A DNA stretch of 64,000 nucleotides from assembly GCF_019578655.1 (NCBI RefSeq), contig NC_063258.1:496001-560000 (forward strand), written 5' to 3'. The stretch's first letter is position 1. Every line of letters begins with the position of its first letter. The position numbers were made by a program, and so were the translations under genes. The notes beneath the pieces are model-generated. The model worked only from the letters and a program-made list of their open reading frames with translations. It had not been told where the DNA came from and searched no databases. This document shows, piece after piece, positions 1-13,020 of this stretch. Source of the DNA: Ricinus communis (Eukaryota > Streptophyta > Magnoliopsida > Malpighiales > Euphorbiaceae).

Positions 1-99
1 AGATATATTCGAGTCTTGATTGTCAACATCATAAGACAAGTGGGTCTTATATTTGTCAAGAGTAAGGTTAAGTTCAGTATATTAGTTGATTAGAGGTCA

Positions 100-1640
100 C
101 AGGCAAGTCTTTTTCCAAGTTTTGCGCTTAATCAGAGGTTCAAATTAGGTAACCTTGTATGAAGCAATTTGGTTTTAGTTTGGTGTGTTAAGAGGGCTAG
201 GGTAATTTTCTTTGTCATTATGGTAGGCATGAGTTAATGAGAGTATAGTATGAAGGTTTTGGGTAAGAGGGTATATGTCTTGGTGTGCAGTTATGGTGTG
301 GGAAAAATGGGAAATTAACTCTCTAGAAGGTTTCTCAGATAAAATAGAAACATCCAAATCTTGAGTTTCATTATCAATTAGGTGGTGCCAAGTATTGTAT
401 CAATACCATTTGTGTTTAGGGCAAGGAAAGCTTTTTTCTTGGGAAGAGGATTAGGACCGTTAGTTTGTTCATGGCTTAAATCACAAATAATAGAGCTTGC
501 ATGGCTAATATGGCTTAAGGAATAGGTTGGTACAGTATCTTGCACTGATAATATTTTATTTAGAAGCTGAGATATGTGGGTTAATTTTGACAAAAGGATA
601 GGAAGAGAATTAACTTTGGGTTTAAGCTTGACTTAGTGGGCATGATCGAGTGGGGTATTTCCTTCACTAATGTTAGAAGTCGTGTCCTTTGAGGAACCTA
701 GTGATATATTCATATGTGAGATTTCAAGAATGGGATCAAAGATGTCTTGTGGTATATGAGGGATTAAGGTAGTAGGTTCTTTGATTGTTTGATCTAGGAC
801 ATTATCTTGTGTTGGTTGTGGAACTACATTTGCATTGGGGTTTGGTTATTTAAAGTGAAATACAGGCCTTTTGGCCTTAGGTTTTAAAGGAAAGAAAATC
901 ACAGGATTGTGCTTGAGCGGGGACACCTTAACAGAAACATTATAACTACATGTAACTTTAGCTTCATCAAGATCATCAACTATATCACAATATTAGAGAA
1001 TATGTCCAAAATATCCACAGAAAAAATAAAATGAAGGTAAGCTTTCATATTTCAATGGAACCCGTATTGTCTTTAAGTTCGAAATCTGAACCTTAAGACC
1101 CTTAACTATAGGGTTGCAAAGATCAATTACTGCCTTAAAACAAAGAAAGTAGCCTTGATTAACATTCTCATCATCAACACAAATAAATGTGCCCAGCCTA
1201 TTACCTAAAGCCTCCTCCATTTTGACCTATAAGAACTTCAAAGGTAAATAATGAGCATGATACCATAATTGAGAATGGAAAAATCTAAGACTTGAAGGTT
1301 GCTCTGATCCGTCTACTTCCTTAAGCACCAAAAATTTGTTATCAAAATGCCATTGGTGTTCTTTAGATACCAGTCCATGTCCTTCCAATGGTAAAACTAG
1401 AAAAGGAGAAGGTCCTTTCCCCATTCCTTTCCTTTGATGGCATGTTTCAGCTTTTAAGCCTTAATCATAGTTTCTATCAAGCCTTTCTTGCTAAAATACT
1501 TTTTTTGTACCATAATTGGGAAACAATACATAATCTAGATGGGGCAATATCTGTATTGTCATTAGAAAAATCCACAATCAGAGGCTCATCTTCTTTGTTC
1601 TCAACTTCAGATTATCCTTGATCATTACCCTACACACTCA
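100..1640 (-). pseudogene. LINE ORF1-like gag remnant (DUF4283 plus zinc knuckle)
   Basis: Reading the minus strand from about 1620 down gives, in shifting frames, the layout of the plant LINE first ORF. There is an acidic lead, then a DUF4283-like stretch at 1424-1227 (WHFDNKFLVLKE, then SQLWYHAHYLPL). A second block at 1220-993 contains LGTFICVDDE, KGLKVQISN and PLKYESLPSFYFFCG. The zinc knuckle around 1000-965 is damaged: the first Cys is replaced by an aromatic residue, and a stop sits between the His and the last Cys (GHIL, stop, YC). A low-complexity tail follows at 593-175, with a WKK-containing end near 120. Several stops and frameshifts make it a dead copy. In this family ORF1 binds RNA and ORF2 (endonuclease/reverse transcriptase) follows it; ORF2 would lie left of position 1. 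The domain order is seen in the sequence; the LINE assignment is from family knowledge. Confidence 0.72.
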
Positions 1641-1689
1641 TCCTAAACTTGTATAAAGTTAATATATACGAGAGGCTGTAAGAAGTCGA

Positions 1690-4600
1690 TTCAGAAAGAT
1701 AAATGTTGATCTATTGAAAATGCCATTGTTGAGATAGTTGTAGTGCCTGAAAAAACAAAGGAAAAGAAAAGAATTAATAGTAATGAAAACAAAACACTGA
1801 CTGGAAGGAGCATTATGTAAAAGGATAAAGAAAGGAAAAGGTAAATAAATAGAGACGGGTGGAGGAGTAGTAAAGGACGACTGCTCAAAATAATTCTAAC
1901 TAAACGGAAAACCTAACTCACGATAAAGACATGAGAACTTGGCCTTCCTAAAGGGAACTCTGATTATTGATTGCTTCTTATTAGTATTTCGAATTGGTTT
2001 GTTAGTTTCTTATGAAAAACCTAATAATCTTCATTGAGTTATACTCTTTCTTTCTTTCTTTTTCATCCATTATATAACAAACAAATATGAAAGAGAAAGT
2101 AGAATGAAAATGATAAAGTTGAAAGAGATATTTTAATGTTATGGATTATATTGACAAATTAATATAAATTTCATTTGAAAATTCTACCTATCTTATTTTA
2201 ATTTTAGTTTATGTATAATCAATTCACATAAATTGATTATGCAAAAATCTAAATTAACTTTCACTTTATTTAGAACACATAAATTTTATATTTGTAAGTA
2301 AATTTCAATCAAATATAATAGAAATTAATGGATTTTATATTTGTCACATATTATACTAAACAAAAAAAATTTATTTACAAAAAGTTTTTATTAATAGTAT
2401 TTATAAATAAATTATTTTTAAGGACTAAATCAAATATAATATGAACAAATGTACTTTTTAACGAAACTCCTAATAATAAAGAAGAAAATGTGTGTTATTA
2501 CTATATCTAGGAATATTATGATAAACAAAATTATTCTAAAAATTAAATATTATAATTAAATAAAAAATATTTAAAAAATGAGATACTAGAAGTATAAATT
2601 CAATAAATCATACTGAAAGTATAAATTTAATAGATCATACTGAAAGGTGTTAGTAGATCATACTGAAAGGTAAGTGCATGATTGATACAATTATTCGAGA
2701 GTAAATGATTATATGTCATTTACTAATATTTTTTAAGATGTAAAATTAATTTTATCGTTGAAATTAAAACTGTAAACCGGAATCAACCAGTTCTATTATT
2801 ACAATATCTATTTTTATATTTATTAAAATAGTTATTATATTTATATTTATATAAATTAATATAAAATTTAATACATATACGCTATTAATTATTTAATTCA
2901 TATTAACAATTATAATAATTTAGATAACAATAGATTAATATAATTATTATGTAAGAAATAACAAAAATATAAGATTAATTCATAAATAAAACATATATAA
3001 TTTATCAATAAAATATTTATTTAAAGTTTGGGCAAAGCATAGATATCAACTTATTTTTCTTAATATTTTCATAATAACATGAAAAGTTCAAAGAAAATGA
3101 TAGTTTTGCAGTTCTACATTTAAAATATAAATGAGGATCCTCTTGTGTGCTGGGTTATCATTATTTTCTAATAATATTATCATTAAATTTAAAATTAACG
3201 GTTGTGATTTAATAAAAATTAAATCTTTATCAATGAGTAAATAATTATATAGTAAAAAAATTTTCGACCATGTATATATATTAATTTCTGAAATTTATTT
3301 TTTATATATATATATTTAATTTTTGATACATGATTATAAAAGTGTGATTTTTAATTTTCTTCTAAAAAATATCAATAAAAGTTTCTTTATATATTTATTT
3401 CAACTATTATATACGTGATTGGCATATACTGTCTTTTCTAATTTTAAAAATATTAAAGAATTTAATTATATATCACATATTGGGAAAAATTGAGACAAAT
3501 AATATGTGGAGATTTCTTTTGGAGGCAGCCGTCTTGTAAGGGGTAGCACATGCCATTCCCAAAGGAGTAGTTAATTGTGTCCTGATCTTTAAAGCATTTC
3601 ACATTGAATTAACCTGCAATCATTACACAATTATGTAACCACAACTCGAGCGAATTTCTTTTCTTTTTCTTTTTCTATTGATAATGAGTTTCGAAACCCA
3701 CTGTCAAAAATTTAATTTTATTGTTGGAAATTTTATATCAACTCCGACAATAGGTGTTCCAACAAATCTTACAAGGAGCTCTAAGAACTCTGAATAGTTG
3801 TTTGATCAACGAGTTATATTTACGTACCATCAATGCTAATCTTAGTATGTTTGGAGCGAGTCTTGACCCATTATTAGTCAAACCACTTGGACACTAAGTC
3901 CAATGTGTGTAGGATCACTTAGCCATGCTTCATAATTAGAAAAACGAGCATCGTAGAAATACATGCCAATCAGCCAATAAGATATCATAAACTATTATTT
4001 AATTTGGTTAGTGAAGTAAAGAAGTACAATTTTTATACTTAAGGTACTTGCATATTATTTAAATATAAGTATGAGAATAAATCAAAGAACAACTTAGTTG
4101 ATCTTTTTTCACTTATGAAAATTGAAAATATTATAAATTCGAATTTTTTTATTTATTATTAAATAATATTAAAGGAATATTTTATTTTTATGGTGTAAGA
4201 TATGTAACTGGATCACTACATAAAATAGAAAATCTTTTTCTTTTGTATGAATTATACTATTATTACTTGGTAATTATATTTTAGTATATTTCATAGGATG
4301 ATGATGTTTTCTATTTTTCCCTTCAAATAGAAACCTATCAGCACAACATGAGAAATGTTAAGGTTATGTTTGTGTTTATTTTAGTAGGAATTTTAGTTGT
4401 AATTTATAAAGTAGTGATAATTTAATTTAATTTAATTGATGAGAAATTAGAGAAAATAATCGATTCAAAAAAACCGCTATATAATGTTTTTGAAAAGGAA
4501 ATTCAAACGGTAAATTATTTTAAAAATAAAATAAAAAAAATACACATTAAAGTGGAAGAAACCAAAATCAAGAAGACAATTCTTGGCTTTTATTTTATTT

Positions 4601-4865
4601 TATTTTATTTTCTGTCATTCAAGACCTAACATGGAATATATCATTTTAAGGTTTTAATTCGATAAAACAGTGCAATTTTAGACACATAGAAAACGTGAAA
4701 GGATTGATGTGTCCTTAAGAGTCTATTCACAGAGGATGATGTCGGTTTAAACTGAAGTTCTGTTAATTAAAATATATAATTGTATTATCAAATAATTATT
4801 ATTATTACAATATTAATTAATGTACAGTAGTCAATTGCACCGACATATTATGCGTAAATCTTGGT
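1690..4865. other. Intergenic AT-rich DNA
   Basis: No supportable gene. It holds a short spaced repeat at 2606-2670, A/T homopolymer runs, and a slightly less AT-rich low-copy stretch at about 3520-3960 with no convincing reading frame. Confidence 0.6.
2606..2670. repeat. Triplicated 14-bp motif
   Basis: The motif RATCATACTGAAAG occurs at 2606-2619, 2633-2646 and 2657-2670, spaced 27 and 24 bases apart. It is a minor local duplication with no known function. Confidence 0.8.
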
Positions 4866-4870
4866 AGGTC

Positions 4871-5008
4871 ATGGGCAGCAAAGGCTTCCCATTTGTCCCC
4901 CTTTTGGGGCGGCAATCCCTCCCCGCAAAACTTTCATTTAATTTTCTGTTATTTTTATTGTTTTCTGAGTTGAATTCTTTTATGCCAGAACATGTGCCCT
5001 TTACATAA
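4871..5008 (+). other. GC-island with a 45-codon ORF, coding status unknown
   Basis: A GC-rich patch (about 4865-4925) stands out from AT-rich surroundings. A plus-strand ORF begins with ATG in a good context (GTCATGG) and reads MGSKGFPFVPLLGRQSLP before a hydrophobic stretch; it stops at 5006-5008. The opposite strand is also open over 5034-4831 (GRDCRPKRGTNGK and ICRCN). Neither product is recognised. It could be a captured gene fragment, a small peptide gene or chance. Confidence 0.2.
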
Positions 5009-5048
5009 AAATAAATTATAATTTTCATATTCATGGGTTTAGCTCGGT

Positions 5049-5097
5049 GGTAGATATATATTTTAATTTAAATAAATTTTAAATTTAAATTTTATTT
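5049..5097 (+). repeat. Short dispersed repeat, copy 1
   Basis: It begins just after TTTAGCTCGGTGGTAG, which resembles a tRNA box A. The following 45 or so bases are closely similar to 55095-55145. No box B follows, so a tRNA gene is not supported; a decayed SINE head is possible. Confidence 0.3.
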
Positions 5098-5099
5098 TT

Positions 5100-7490
5100 C
5101 TTTTTTATAATTTTAGAATTAACATTTTATATAATTCTTGAATTAATTTAAGTTTGTTTGGTATTTTAATAGGTATAAATACTTAAATATATCTTTATTT
5201 TTTAAAAAATTTATAGAAATTTAATAGAATATGAATATTACAAAGATGATATCCTAAATTTAAAATTTTTAAAAGAATTATACTTTTCAAAAGCTAATAC
5301 TTTTAGCACCGAGTTAAAAAATACTTTTCAAAAATTAAAAATATTTTAAGAAAATTAAGTAAATTATTTTTTGCTAAAAATTATTTATAAACGATTAAAA
5401 ATTTAATCTACTAAATAAGTAATTTAAATTTATGGCAATAATTCCAAATAAGCTATTAAATAATTTATCAATTACTAATTCATTATTTTGATGGATTAGC
5501 TAATATTTTTAAATTTTATAATAAGATAAAACTACTTTTTAAAGATTATAGACTTCAAATTTTATCAAATTAAAATATTAAAAATGAGATTAGGAAAGAA
5601 AAACTTTTAAATAATGTTTAAATAAAAATAGAGGAGGAAACAGAAATGAAAGTTAGTTTGTATAAACATGGCATATGTGGCAGGACCATTTAGGTGCCTG
5701 AATGTTTTTGGGGCATGTGCCTGTGATCCTATTCCAACAATTTAAAAAAAAAAGAAGAAGCATTTAATTATATTTGTAGAACAAGTTGACACGTGACATA
5801 TGGCTCCAAATTTATAACGGTTTTGTGTTTCTGTTTGATACTGAAATTTTTATTTTTATTTAAATATAAACATCATTAATTAAAGATGTAATTTATTCCA
5901 ATTTATTTATATATCTATTTTTTTAATAATTGGATGGTAGCTTAGTATTTACTCATATAATTTACTTATAAAAACATTATTCCCTTTAAAAACTCTAATT
6001 TATATGAAATATATAATGCTCCTCCTCAAAACTAAGTAAGTTATATTATGTGAGAAAGTACTTAAGTTTTAATATTGGGATTCATTGTATTTATAGTGAT
6101 GGACTTTCAGTGACACTAAATGAAAAATTTTAAAATTCAATGGGTCTAATTTTAACAACAGGGACATGCATGGACTAATAATTAACATAAATTTCTGTCT
6201 TTTTTTTTTCTTAATTTTTCCTTTTCATCTTGTCATATCAGAAGGAGCAATCATGAACCATACCACAGGGAGCAACCATGAAGCATTGTCTGTAATCAGG
6301 CCACTCCAACCTAATTGAATTTTTAGTTTCTATAAGGAAAGGTAGTTCCAGAAAAGTTCAAACATCTCATTGGGTTCTAATAAATATGTATTTTATCATT
6401 TGTTTTCTCATTGATGAAGAACAATTTGTATAATTTAAGAGTTTTATCTAATTTTATTAATTAAGAGATGCATATACAAGAAAAGAAGAAAGACTAATCC
6501 CTATAGTTAAGGAATGTAATTACTCCAAATAATTAAAAAGGGTCCACATCTTAATTCTGTTAAGGCATGCCCATGTATTAATTTTGCAGTTTTTCTGTCC
6601 TTACTTTCCAGTAGACTCAATTTAAGATAAATATTTCTAAATTAGCTTTTTAATTTTAAATATTTTTAATTATTTTAAAATTTCTTTTCAAATCTAGCTT
6701 TTGGGAATTTCTATAAAATTCAATTTTCTTTTTTTTTTTTTAAAAAAAAAAAGCCATTTTCAAATTTTCTAAAAATAAAAATTTGAAAAATAATGAAAGA
6801 TTATGAATTCTACTTTGAAAGATTATACCAAACAGAAACTTTAACATGGAGACATGTATTTGAATTGATAATCTTCATATCTCAATCTCATAATGTTGAG
6901 AACTAGCAGAGTCTTTTTCTTCTCATTGAGTATCCTCCCAGCCATCACTAATCCTTTTTATCTTTGTTTTTTTTGTTCTTGTGGAACAATTCACTAATCC
7001 TTTTATCATTTCTATAGAAGAATTGTCACCCATTTCCCATCATGATGGACATGTTTTAAGAGGGTTGTCTCTCTTGCCAATTTGTTCAATTGGACTTCTT
7101 TCTTTATCATTCAAAGGAGTTGACTTATCTTTGTTGCTGTATAGTCAGTTCCAGGTTAAATTGCCTCCATGCTAACCAAATTTGACACATTTTTATAAAG
7201 ATTTGGTCTAATATCCAAAATCAGTATTAACGAATGCAAGAAAGAAGTTAGACACAGTTAGTCAATAAAGTTAATTTAGATGAAAGGAATAAGAATCAAG
7301 GGTTGGAAGAATAAGAAGCAAAAGAAGAAAGAGTTTGACTAAAAACTTTTGACATTAAATTATGGAGAAAACGTAGGAAGAAAAACAAAGATTTTGATTA
7401 TGGTGGACAGGTGAGGATGATGAGTGAATAAATAGGAATAAAAGACAAAGATGATGTGAAATAATAGTGAAAAAAACAAAGTATAAAGGG
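5100..7490. other. Intergenic AT-rich DNA
   Basis: No gene recognised. The open frame at 6981-7175 on the plus strand has no family resemblance. A slightly GC-richer stretch near 5640-5840 contains an ACGTG core in GACACGTGAC but is not linked to any gene. Confidence 0.55.
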
Positions 7491-7499
7491 TCTATTTAG

Positions 7500-8136
7500 G
7501 GGTGTGGTTAAAGCCACTCATAAATATGTTAAGGCCAGAATTTAAAATTTTATAATAATTTTTTAAAATGAGTTTTTCAGTTTTTTTTTATTTTTTTATT
7601 TTTTTATGATGTATTATATATTATTATATTAAATTGATTACGAAGAAAGACTATAATTACTGTTTAGAATTATGTAAAAAAGTAAATCTGAATAAAATAT
7701 TTTATACCATGTTTTACTTAATTTACTTATTAAAAAAAGAATACAAATATATTATTTTTTACTTAATTTAATAAAAAGATAAGAATTTAACCATATATTT
7801 ATCAAAAATATTAAATTTAGATAAAACACCAAATATATTTACATTCATTTAAACTCAATAGATTATAAATATATACTAGGTATTTTATCCAAATATGTTA
7901 GCTTTTTTATAATTTTAAGTGTTTAATAAATTAAATAGAAAATATAAAGATAATTCTTCAAGACATGTTTTTATAATTAAAAATAATTATTTATTTTTTA
8001 ATGAAATATATTTTTAATAAAAATAATTGAAAATTAAAGATTGAATATCCAAATATAGTATTCTTAAAGCTCAGGTACTAAATTGAAAATGTACATCCTA
8101 ACTTTAATAATTTTATGTGTGGCTTTAACCACACCC
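7500..8136. mobile_element. hAT-like non-autonomous DNA transposon
   Basis: The two ends are inverted copies of GGGTGTGGTTAAAGCCAC extended to about 25 bases (one mismatch). The flanks are CTATTTAG at 7492-7499 and TTATTTAG at 8137-8144, an 8-bp direct repeat with one mismatch. That target-site length fits the hAT superfamily. The 637-bp interior is AT-rich and has no transposase, so movement would have needed an enzyme supplied elsewhere. Confidence 0.7.
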
Positions 8137-8211
8137 TTATTTAGTTTACTTAATCAATGTAATCCAGTTAGTAGCTGATGGTTGATAGTTGTTAACTTAT
8201 AAATTATATTA

Positions 8212-8531
8212 GAGTAAATATATATTTATATTTCTAAATTTGTATTAATTAATCAGTTTAATACTTTAGCTTCCGATTTAATTTAATATAGACTTGGATT
8301 TTACTTCTTTTCTTTTTAATATCTAGACACTTTTACTTTTCAATTTAACCTAACATGTACCTAGATTTTAATTTTTGATAATATTTAAATACCTTTGTGC
8401 AATACATATGGAAGTATTGAATAAAAACACATGTGTGTTAAAATATCACAAAAAATTAAATTTATGTGTCTAGTTAAAGTGTTAAACTGATTAAATGACC
8501 AAAGTTCAAAGATATAAATATACATTTGGCC
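8212..8531. mobile_element. Mutator-type MITE, copy 1
   Basis: A 320-bp element whose ends (GAGTAAATATATATTTATA and the complement of TATAAATATACATTTGGCC) form imperfect terminal inverted repeats of about 50-60 bases. It is flanked by ATTATATTA (8203-8211) and ATTAAATTA (8532-8540), a 9-bp direct repeat with one mismatch; nine bases is the Mutator signature. The same family occurs at 23894-24212. No coding capacity. Confidence 0.75.
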
Positions 8532-8858
8532 ATTAAATTATTTAGTATAATTTTTTAATTGTCATTGTTATATGTTAAATGACCAGTGAGAATATAATTT
8601 TTATTTTTAAATATATTTTATTTAACTCAATTATATTTATTATTATAAATATTCATAAACATAATTTTAAAAATAATTAGAATTTAAATTTTGTAATAAA
8701 AATATTAGTTTCAAATGCTATAAAAATGAATGTCATCATAATTTATTATGCATTAAGCAAATTAAAATAAATTTTAGTAACTATTTTAGCAAGAATAATA
8801 TTGTATAAATAAATAAAATAATTAGATAAGCTAATAACTAATAAAATAAAAAATTTGT

Positions 8859-9625
8859 GAAGCCTTTTTGGTTCAGCTAATCATGCAATTGATAACTAGT
8901 GACTGATAGTTGGTCGTTTAATAAAATTTTATTAGTTGTTGTTGTTAGTATGTTAAATGATCATTGAGAGTATATTTGTTTTTAAATATATTTTATTTTA
9001 TTATACTATTTTCAATAATATAAATCAATTAAATCATTTATAATAATAAAATATTATAGTTAATTTTGTTTAGCTTAATTGTATTTAGTATTAAATATAT
9101 TTAATAAAATCATTTTAACTCTAATAAAAATTTATAATATCAAATGCCATAATTCTAAATATCATAATTAATTAACTATATAACTTTAAAATAATAATTA
9201 TTAATTATAAATAGTAAAACACTAATTATATGAGATCAACCTAAAATCAGTTATTATTAATGAGTTTTATTAAAGATAATATTATTCAAATAAATAAAAA
9301 AATCAAATCAGCTATCAACTGATGATAAAAGTTCTAAAGTAGATCTTATCGGGATTAAATCATCTATCAGCTGCTAATTTTTTAATTTTTATCAAATATT
9401 TTAATATAATATTTCAGTAAAAAATAACTATCAGCTGCACAAAATCTCTGAACCAAACACTCTCATAGAATATAGTCGATAGAACTAGTAGCTGATTGAA
9501 ATTAAATCATCTATCTATTACTAATTTTTAAATCTTACAAAATAAATTAGTTTTAGTTATTGGATAAAAAATAACTATTAACTACATAAAATCTCTAAAT
9601 TAAATTATTGTCATTCGATGAATTT
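8859..9625. repeat. Decayed DNA-transposon repeat with GTTTGGTTCAG ends
   Basis: The left side has TTTTTGGTTCAGCTAATCA (near 8865) and the right side has the complement of GTGTTTGGTTCAGAG (near 9455-9470), with several CAGCTGATAG-type motifs between. This is the pattern of short plant DNA transposons whose ends begin GTTTGGTTCAGC. A diverged duplicate of about 150 bases of the right half follows at 9480-9620. No clean target-site duplication was found. Confidence 0.45.
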
Positions 9626-11845
9626 TTAGCAAGTCAAATCTTTCAAATATCAGACTCAAATTCCTATAAGAAAAGGACAAGTAAGCTCTTGTGACCATGG
9701 ATAAAACAAATGACTCGTGACATTTTATCAACAAAATAAAAACCAACTTATATACCTAACATCTAACTACATTTTTCAGATTTGTACGGATTTATCCGCT
9801 CACTCAGATAAGGAGCGTGGCTCCTTAAATAGCCTGGGATAATCGGTTATTACCGACTTTACTCATTCGTAACACCAATCATATAGTTTCCTTATTCTCC
9901 TTTTTCTTTTTTCTCTTTTTTTTTTAAATTTATTATTTTAACTCTAGAATATAAGAGAGAGACGGTAATTATGTATTTAACACTTTCTAATATCACTGCA
10001 AAAATAAAAAGAAAATTATGTCCGATCTTTTAAAAAAAATTTAAATAAAAATATAAAATAGAACTTTGTATTTATTTATGCTATTTTTATAAAATGAAAA
10101 TAAAAAATAGTTTATTATGTTTTTAAAATCATAAATAAACTTTTAAAAACTTTTAAAAATAAGTTTAACATAGTTTTTATATTTTTTTTATATATAAGAA
10201 GTCATCTATTTTTAAATAAAATAAAAAATTTCATTTCATTTATTCCAAATTTATTCTTATACTTAAATATTATCTAATTAGAAAATAAACTTTTTTTATA
10301 AAGTAAACATCTTTTATAAATTTTATAAATTTTTTATGAATATAAAAAAATTTCATAGAATCATAGAAAATATAAAGTAAACATGCCCTAAATGTTTCGA
10401 ATTAAAGAATCTATATCTCGATTTGAAAACAAGCCCATTATAATATAAGTAGTCACTACATTTAATTTTAATTTGATCATAAGATTTTAATTTATTTTAT
10501 TTTAATCATTTAATATTAATTTTGGTTACAATTTGTCATCTAGCTAATAAAAAACTGATATGTCATATCTTTTTAATTATTTTTTTCATTAACTATTTTT
10601 ATCACGTGTCAATATTTTATTTGCAAAGTGGGTAAACTAAAGCACAATTATAATTAATTATAATTAAAATTAAATTTAGATTTAAATTTTATACCTAAAA
10701 TAAAACAAAATATAAAATTTAATAATTATTTATATTATTTTCACTAAATCTGTACATCCATTCAAAACACAACCTGTTTCTTTGTTTAAAAGAAATTCTT
10801 CTATGAGAAATTTTTAACCTTTTTTCTTTTTAAATTCAAGTTAATAAGTTTTAATTTCTTTAAATATTAGGAATAAGAAAATTGGTTTTTACAGCTATTT
10901 ATTGTTATGAACCAACATGTTGTGCTGCCCTTAGACCAGAATATAAATATATAAATAAAAGAAAAAAGAAGATGGTTTCTTTGTCCTTTGGTTTTATTAA
11001 TATTATTGAAAGTTTTTAGCCCCACTCACTAATTTAAATTGTTGACCAGCCGTTTTTAAATCCTTAATGTAGATTTAATATGAACTTTGTGGCTATCACA
11101 ATTTTCATACACTCTAATTGACTCGCAATACTTTAACAAAACAGATTCTGGCCCTTTGAGCTTCCTTTCTGATCCCAATTTCATACAATTTAGTTGGTTT
11201 TTTAAATTTCTTTTATCAATTATTATTTTTTATTTATAAATAAAGGAAAAAATTCTGTATTTTATATGCATGATCATCTTGTATGACATTATCTAGTAAT
11301 ATTAATTTGAAGGGCTTAAGTGAGTTAGTTGTCTCCAATTTTCAAATACATAAAATCCAGTGCAGGAGAAGCAATTTCTTAAAAATTAATTAATTAATTA
11401 ATTAATTGAAGAAGTATCTTTATGTGGCATAGACATATAATTCGTAATAATGTTTGTTTTTCTATCTCTATAATAACCAAAAATCTGTTAAATTATCGTC
11501 ATTTGAGTAACATGATAATCTCTTAAATTATATGCTAGAATTCGGATAAATATGAAATAAGGAACATTTATAAATACATCTTTAGGTTCTTCAGGGTTAT
11601 ATATTTATATTCGTTTTTTATATTTGTATATTGTTTAACAAAATAGTCATTTTATTAGTTAATTATCGATCTGTGATTCTTCTATGTTTTTTCCTCGAGA
11701 TTGTATATAAGTATCTAACATAACACCTATGTTTAGCTTTTGGAAGAATATTAGCAACTCCATCTAACAGTCCCTACATTTAAATAATTATTTCATTAGT
11801 TTTTATAATAAATTTCTTTACTTGAATCAAATAAAATTTAATTGC
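9625..11845. other. Intergenic AT-rich DNA
   Basis: No gene recognised. Two short perfect hairpins lie close together: AAGGAGC-GTG-GCTCCTT at 9810-9826, and TCGGT-TATT-ACCGA at 9843-9856. An ATTA microsatellite lies at about 11383-11407. Confidence 0.55.
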
Positions 11846-11849
11846 ATTA

Positions 11850-13020
11850 CCTTTTGTTGATATGTTATAATGTCCAACTATTACTATTGTCAAGATGCAA
11901 GTATGCCTGCAACAACTGCGTAAATCATTCCCATGTAACTTTCTTCTTAGAATCAACTCTCAGAATCAACCAATGCCCAAGCAACAGGGAACATTTGGTT
12001 ATTTCTGTCTCTACCAATGGTTGCTAATAACTCTCTCTTGATTACTCCTTTCGAAAAACACCCATCTAAACCAATCACCCTTCTACACATTAAAAAATTC
12101 TTTCTTTAAGCATTCAATGATATCTAGACCTCTTTTTGCATCATCTTCATCTAAACCTTCTATGCTAACTGCACTGTAATCATTACAAGTTTCAAAATAG
12201 TATATTTTATTAGCATCACCGAGGAATCTTGACAGTTCTTCTCTTACATTTGCCCTAATGCTGCTTGTTTCATTCACCCCACTAGCTGGAACATCAGTCT
12301 TTTTATTTTTTTCTTTTTAAATTGCCTCACACAATCTCTGGCCTCTTGTTACTCCTCATCATCATCCGTCAAGTATTCACATTCTATAATTTCCTCATCA
12401 AAGATTTCTATCCTCTTTAATCTTATCAAATTCTTTATTCAAATTTATATCTTCATCTGCAGTGGAGTCAAAACCATTTTCAGTTGCTCTGTTTAAGTTT
12501 GTATGAGTTTGTTGTGATTGTATCTCCATTAATAGTTGCTTCTTCATTATTCACATCCACTTGTTCAGCATCATTTAACTTACCTTCATTTACAAACACT
12601 TCTTGACCCTCATTCTTCTTTTTTGTTACTGTTTCACACTCATTTATTGCGAATTCATTGAATAAAGGAATTGTTTCACACTTATTTACTGCAAATTCGT
12701 TGAATAGACAATCATCTTTAACCAACTCAACAACTAGATCTACAAATTCATTCTTTTCTGCCGCTAATGTTTCACAATCACTTTATTTTATAGATCCCTA
12801 TATGACTGGCTCATTACTGTCATTCACCACTGACTTTGTTGTTGCTGGAGACTCACTTCTCACTCTCGGAGCTTCTTCTATCCTTGCACGAACTGCCTAT
12901 ACCAACCACTAACTTAGTTGCTGCTAGAGACTCATTTCTTATTGTTGCAGCTCCCTCTGTTTCTGCTAAAGTTATGAATTTCAATCCAGTTGTTATTTCG
13001 GATTTGTCACCGGAATAAAA
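11850..13020 (-). pseudogene. Mutator-like (MULE) transposase remnant
   Basis: On the minus strand, about 12092-11945 encodes the start of the MULE transposase domain. It reads CRRVIGLDGCFSKGVIK, then RELLATIGRDRNNQMFPV and AWALVDSES; the D of GLDG (12061-12075) matches the first catalytic Asp of the family. Upstream at 12277-12083 lies a piece with FLGDANKIYYFETCNDY, and at 12725-12480 an acidic N-terminal part. That part contains a 13-residue tandem repeat (FNEFAVNKCETIP, LFNEFAINECETV). The three pieces are separated by stops and frame changes, and the second and third catalytic residues are missing. In life this enzyme cuts and pastes Mutator elements. Terminal repeats were not found. The domain match is visible; the rest is inferred. 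Confidence 0.75.

Noticed and set aside
5035..5060. tRNA gene suggested by TTTAGCTCGGTGGTAG.
   Set aside because: No anticodon arm, no box B and no acceptor stem follow.
12658..13018. Two overlapping plus-strand ORFs.
   Set aside because: Antisense to the MULE N-terminal remnant; low-complexity Ser/Thr-rich translation.
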